Of a DNA stretch of 6,083 nucleotides, positions 5,963-6,083 are shown piece after piece. Position 1 is the first letter of the stretch, and every line of letters begins with the position of its first letter. Below the pieces are notes generated by a model, which was not told where the DNA came from, ran no database searches, and saw only the letters and a program-made list of their open reading frames with translations. Both the position numbers and the translations under genes were made by a program. The stretch comes from GWC2-45-44 sp041661665 (lineage in GTDB: Bacteria; Planctomycetota; Phycisphaerae; Sedimentisphaerales; UBA12454): positions 1-6,083 of the forward strand of contig JBAZTW010000065.1 in the NCBI GenBank assembly GCA_041661665.1, given 5' to 3'.

Positions 5963-6083
5963 AGATTCTGTATCTCTGTGAACTCTGTACTACTATCCAT
6001 AAACTTCTTGTTTTTTCTGCTTGATTTTTAAATCTTACGTTTATAACTTATTTTTATATAAGGCTTTGCATTTTAGTTTTGAA
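5963..6083. other. AT-rich non-coding tail after hydG
   Basis: No start codon followed by a usable frame is seen on either strand; the minus-strand ATGs run only about 5 to 13 codons. The stretch contains T-rich runs (around 6010-6016 and 6051-6055). AGAGAT (5961-5966) can pair with ATCTCT (5972-5977) around a 5-nt loop, but no T-tract follows, so this is not a standard intrinsic terminator. The operon may end here by another route or continue beyond the window. Confidence 0.5.
5966..5988 (+). repeat. Three short YTCTGT copies in tandem-like spacing
   Basis: TTCTGT at 5966-5971, CTCTGT at 5974-5979 and CTCTGT at 5983-5988 recur at 8- to 9-nt steps just after the hydG stop. The copies are too short and too few to name a family. 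Similar TCTGTG-rich intergenic stretches are common in many environmental bacterial genomes, from general recollection. It may be a worn remnant of such a repeat or chance. Confidence 0.3.

Noticed and set aside
5961..5977. Intrinsic terminator after hydG
   Set aside because: The AGAGAT/ATCTCT stem has only two G-C pairs and is followed by GTGAACTC rather than a T-tract on the plus strand; in the minus direction an A-rich run follows, not T.

Overview
The window is a compact, co-directional (+ strand) block from an anaerobic bacterium's [FeFe]-hydrogenase locus. It holds the 3' end of a receiver-domain gene, a hydrogenase-like H-cluster protein fused to a histidine kinase, a receiver-plus-histidine-kinase protein, and the two radical-SAM maturases hydE and hydG. 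No catalytic (bifurcating or ferredoxin-type) hydrogenase and no hydF are present. Base composition is balanced to slightly AT-rich and looks uniform across the genes. There is no sign of mobile elements, tRNA/rRNA or CRISPR. The host is most likely a strict anaerobe. A Planctomycetota (Phycisphaerae-type) genome is my best guess from the overall feel of the proteins, but that is weak inference and not shown by any marker here.

Layout. 1-147: C-terminal 48 residues of a response-regulator receiver domain. 148-217: a short gap containing a small hairpin that overlaps the Shine-Dalgarno of the next gene. 218-2224: soluble sensor protein (2x[4Fe-4S] ferredoxin, H-cluster domain, small four-Cys Fe-S domain, coiled linker, HisKA, HATPase). 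2256-3416: REC-HisKA-HATPase protein. 3417-3482: a gap forming most of the loop of a perfect 11-bp inverted repeat that joins the end of the kinase gene to the hydE start codon. 3483-4550: hydE. 4547-5962: hydG, overlapping hydE by ATGA. 5963-6083: AT-rich non-coding tail with no convincing terminator and no further gene start.

How the parts may work together. HydE and HydG build the organometallic part of the H-cluster. The fusion protein keeps the four H-cluster cysteines but lacks the residues catalytic [FeFe]-hydrogenases use to move protons, and ends in an intact kinase. The simplest reading is a cytoplasmic H2 or redox sensor of the sensory (HydS-like, HydDB group C-type) kind. Its phosphate could pass to the receiver of the next protein and/or to the upstream receiver protein. 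No DNA-binding output domain is visible, so the target of the relay lies outside the window. The architecture is related to known but poorly characterised sensory hydrogenases; the specific details of motif loss, the reverse-hybrid partner and the RNA structures over two translation starts are the parts most worth checking.
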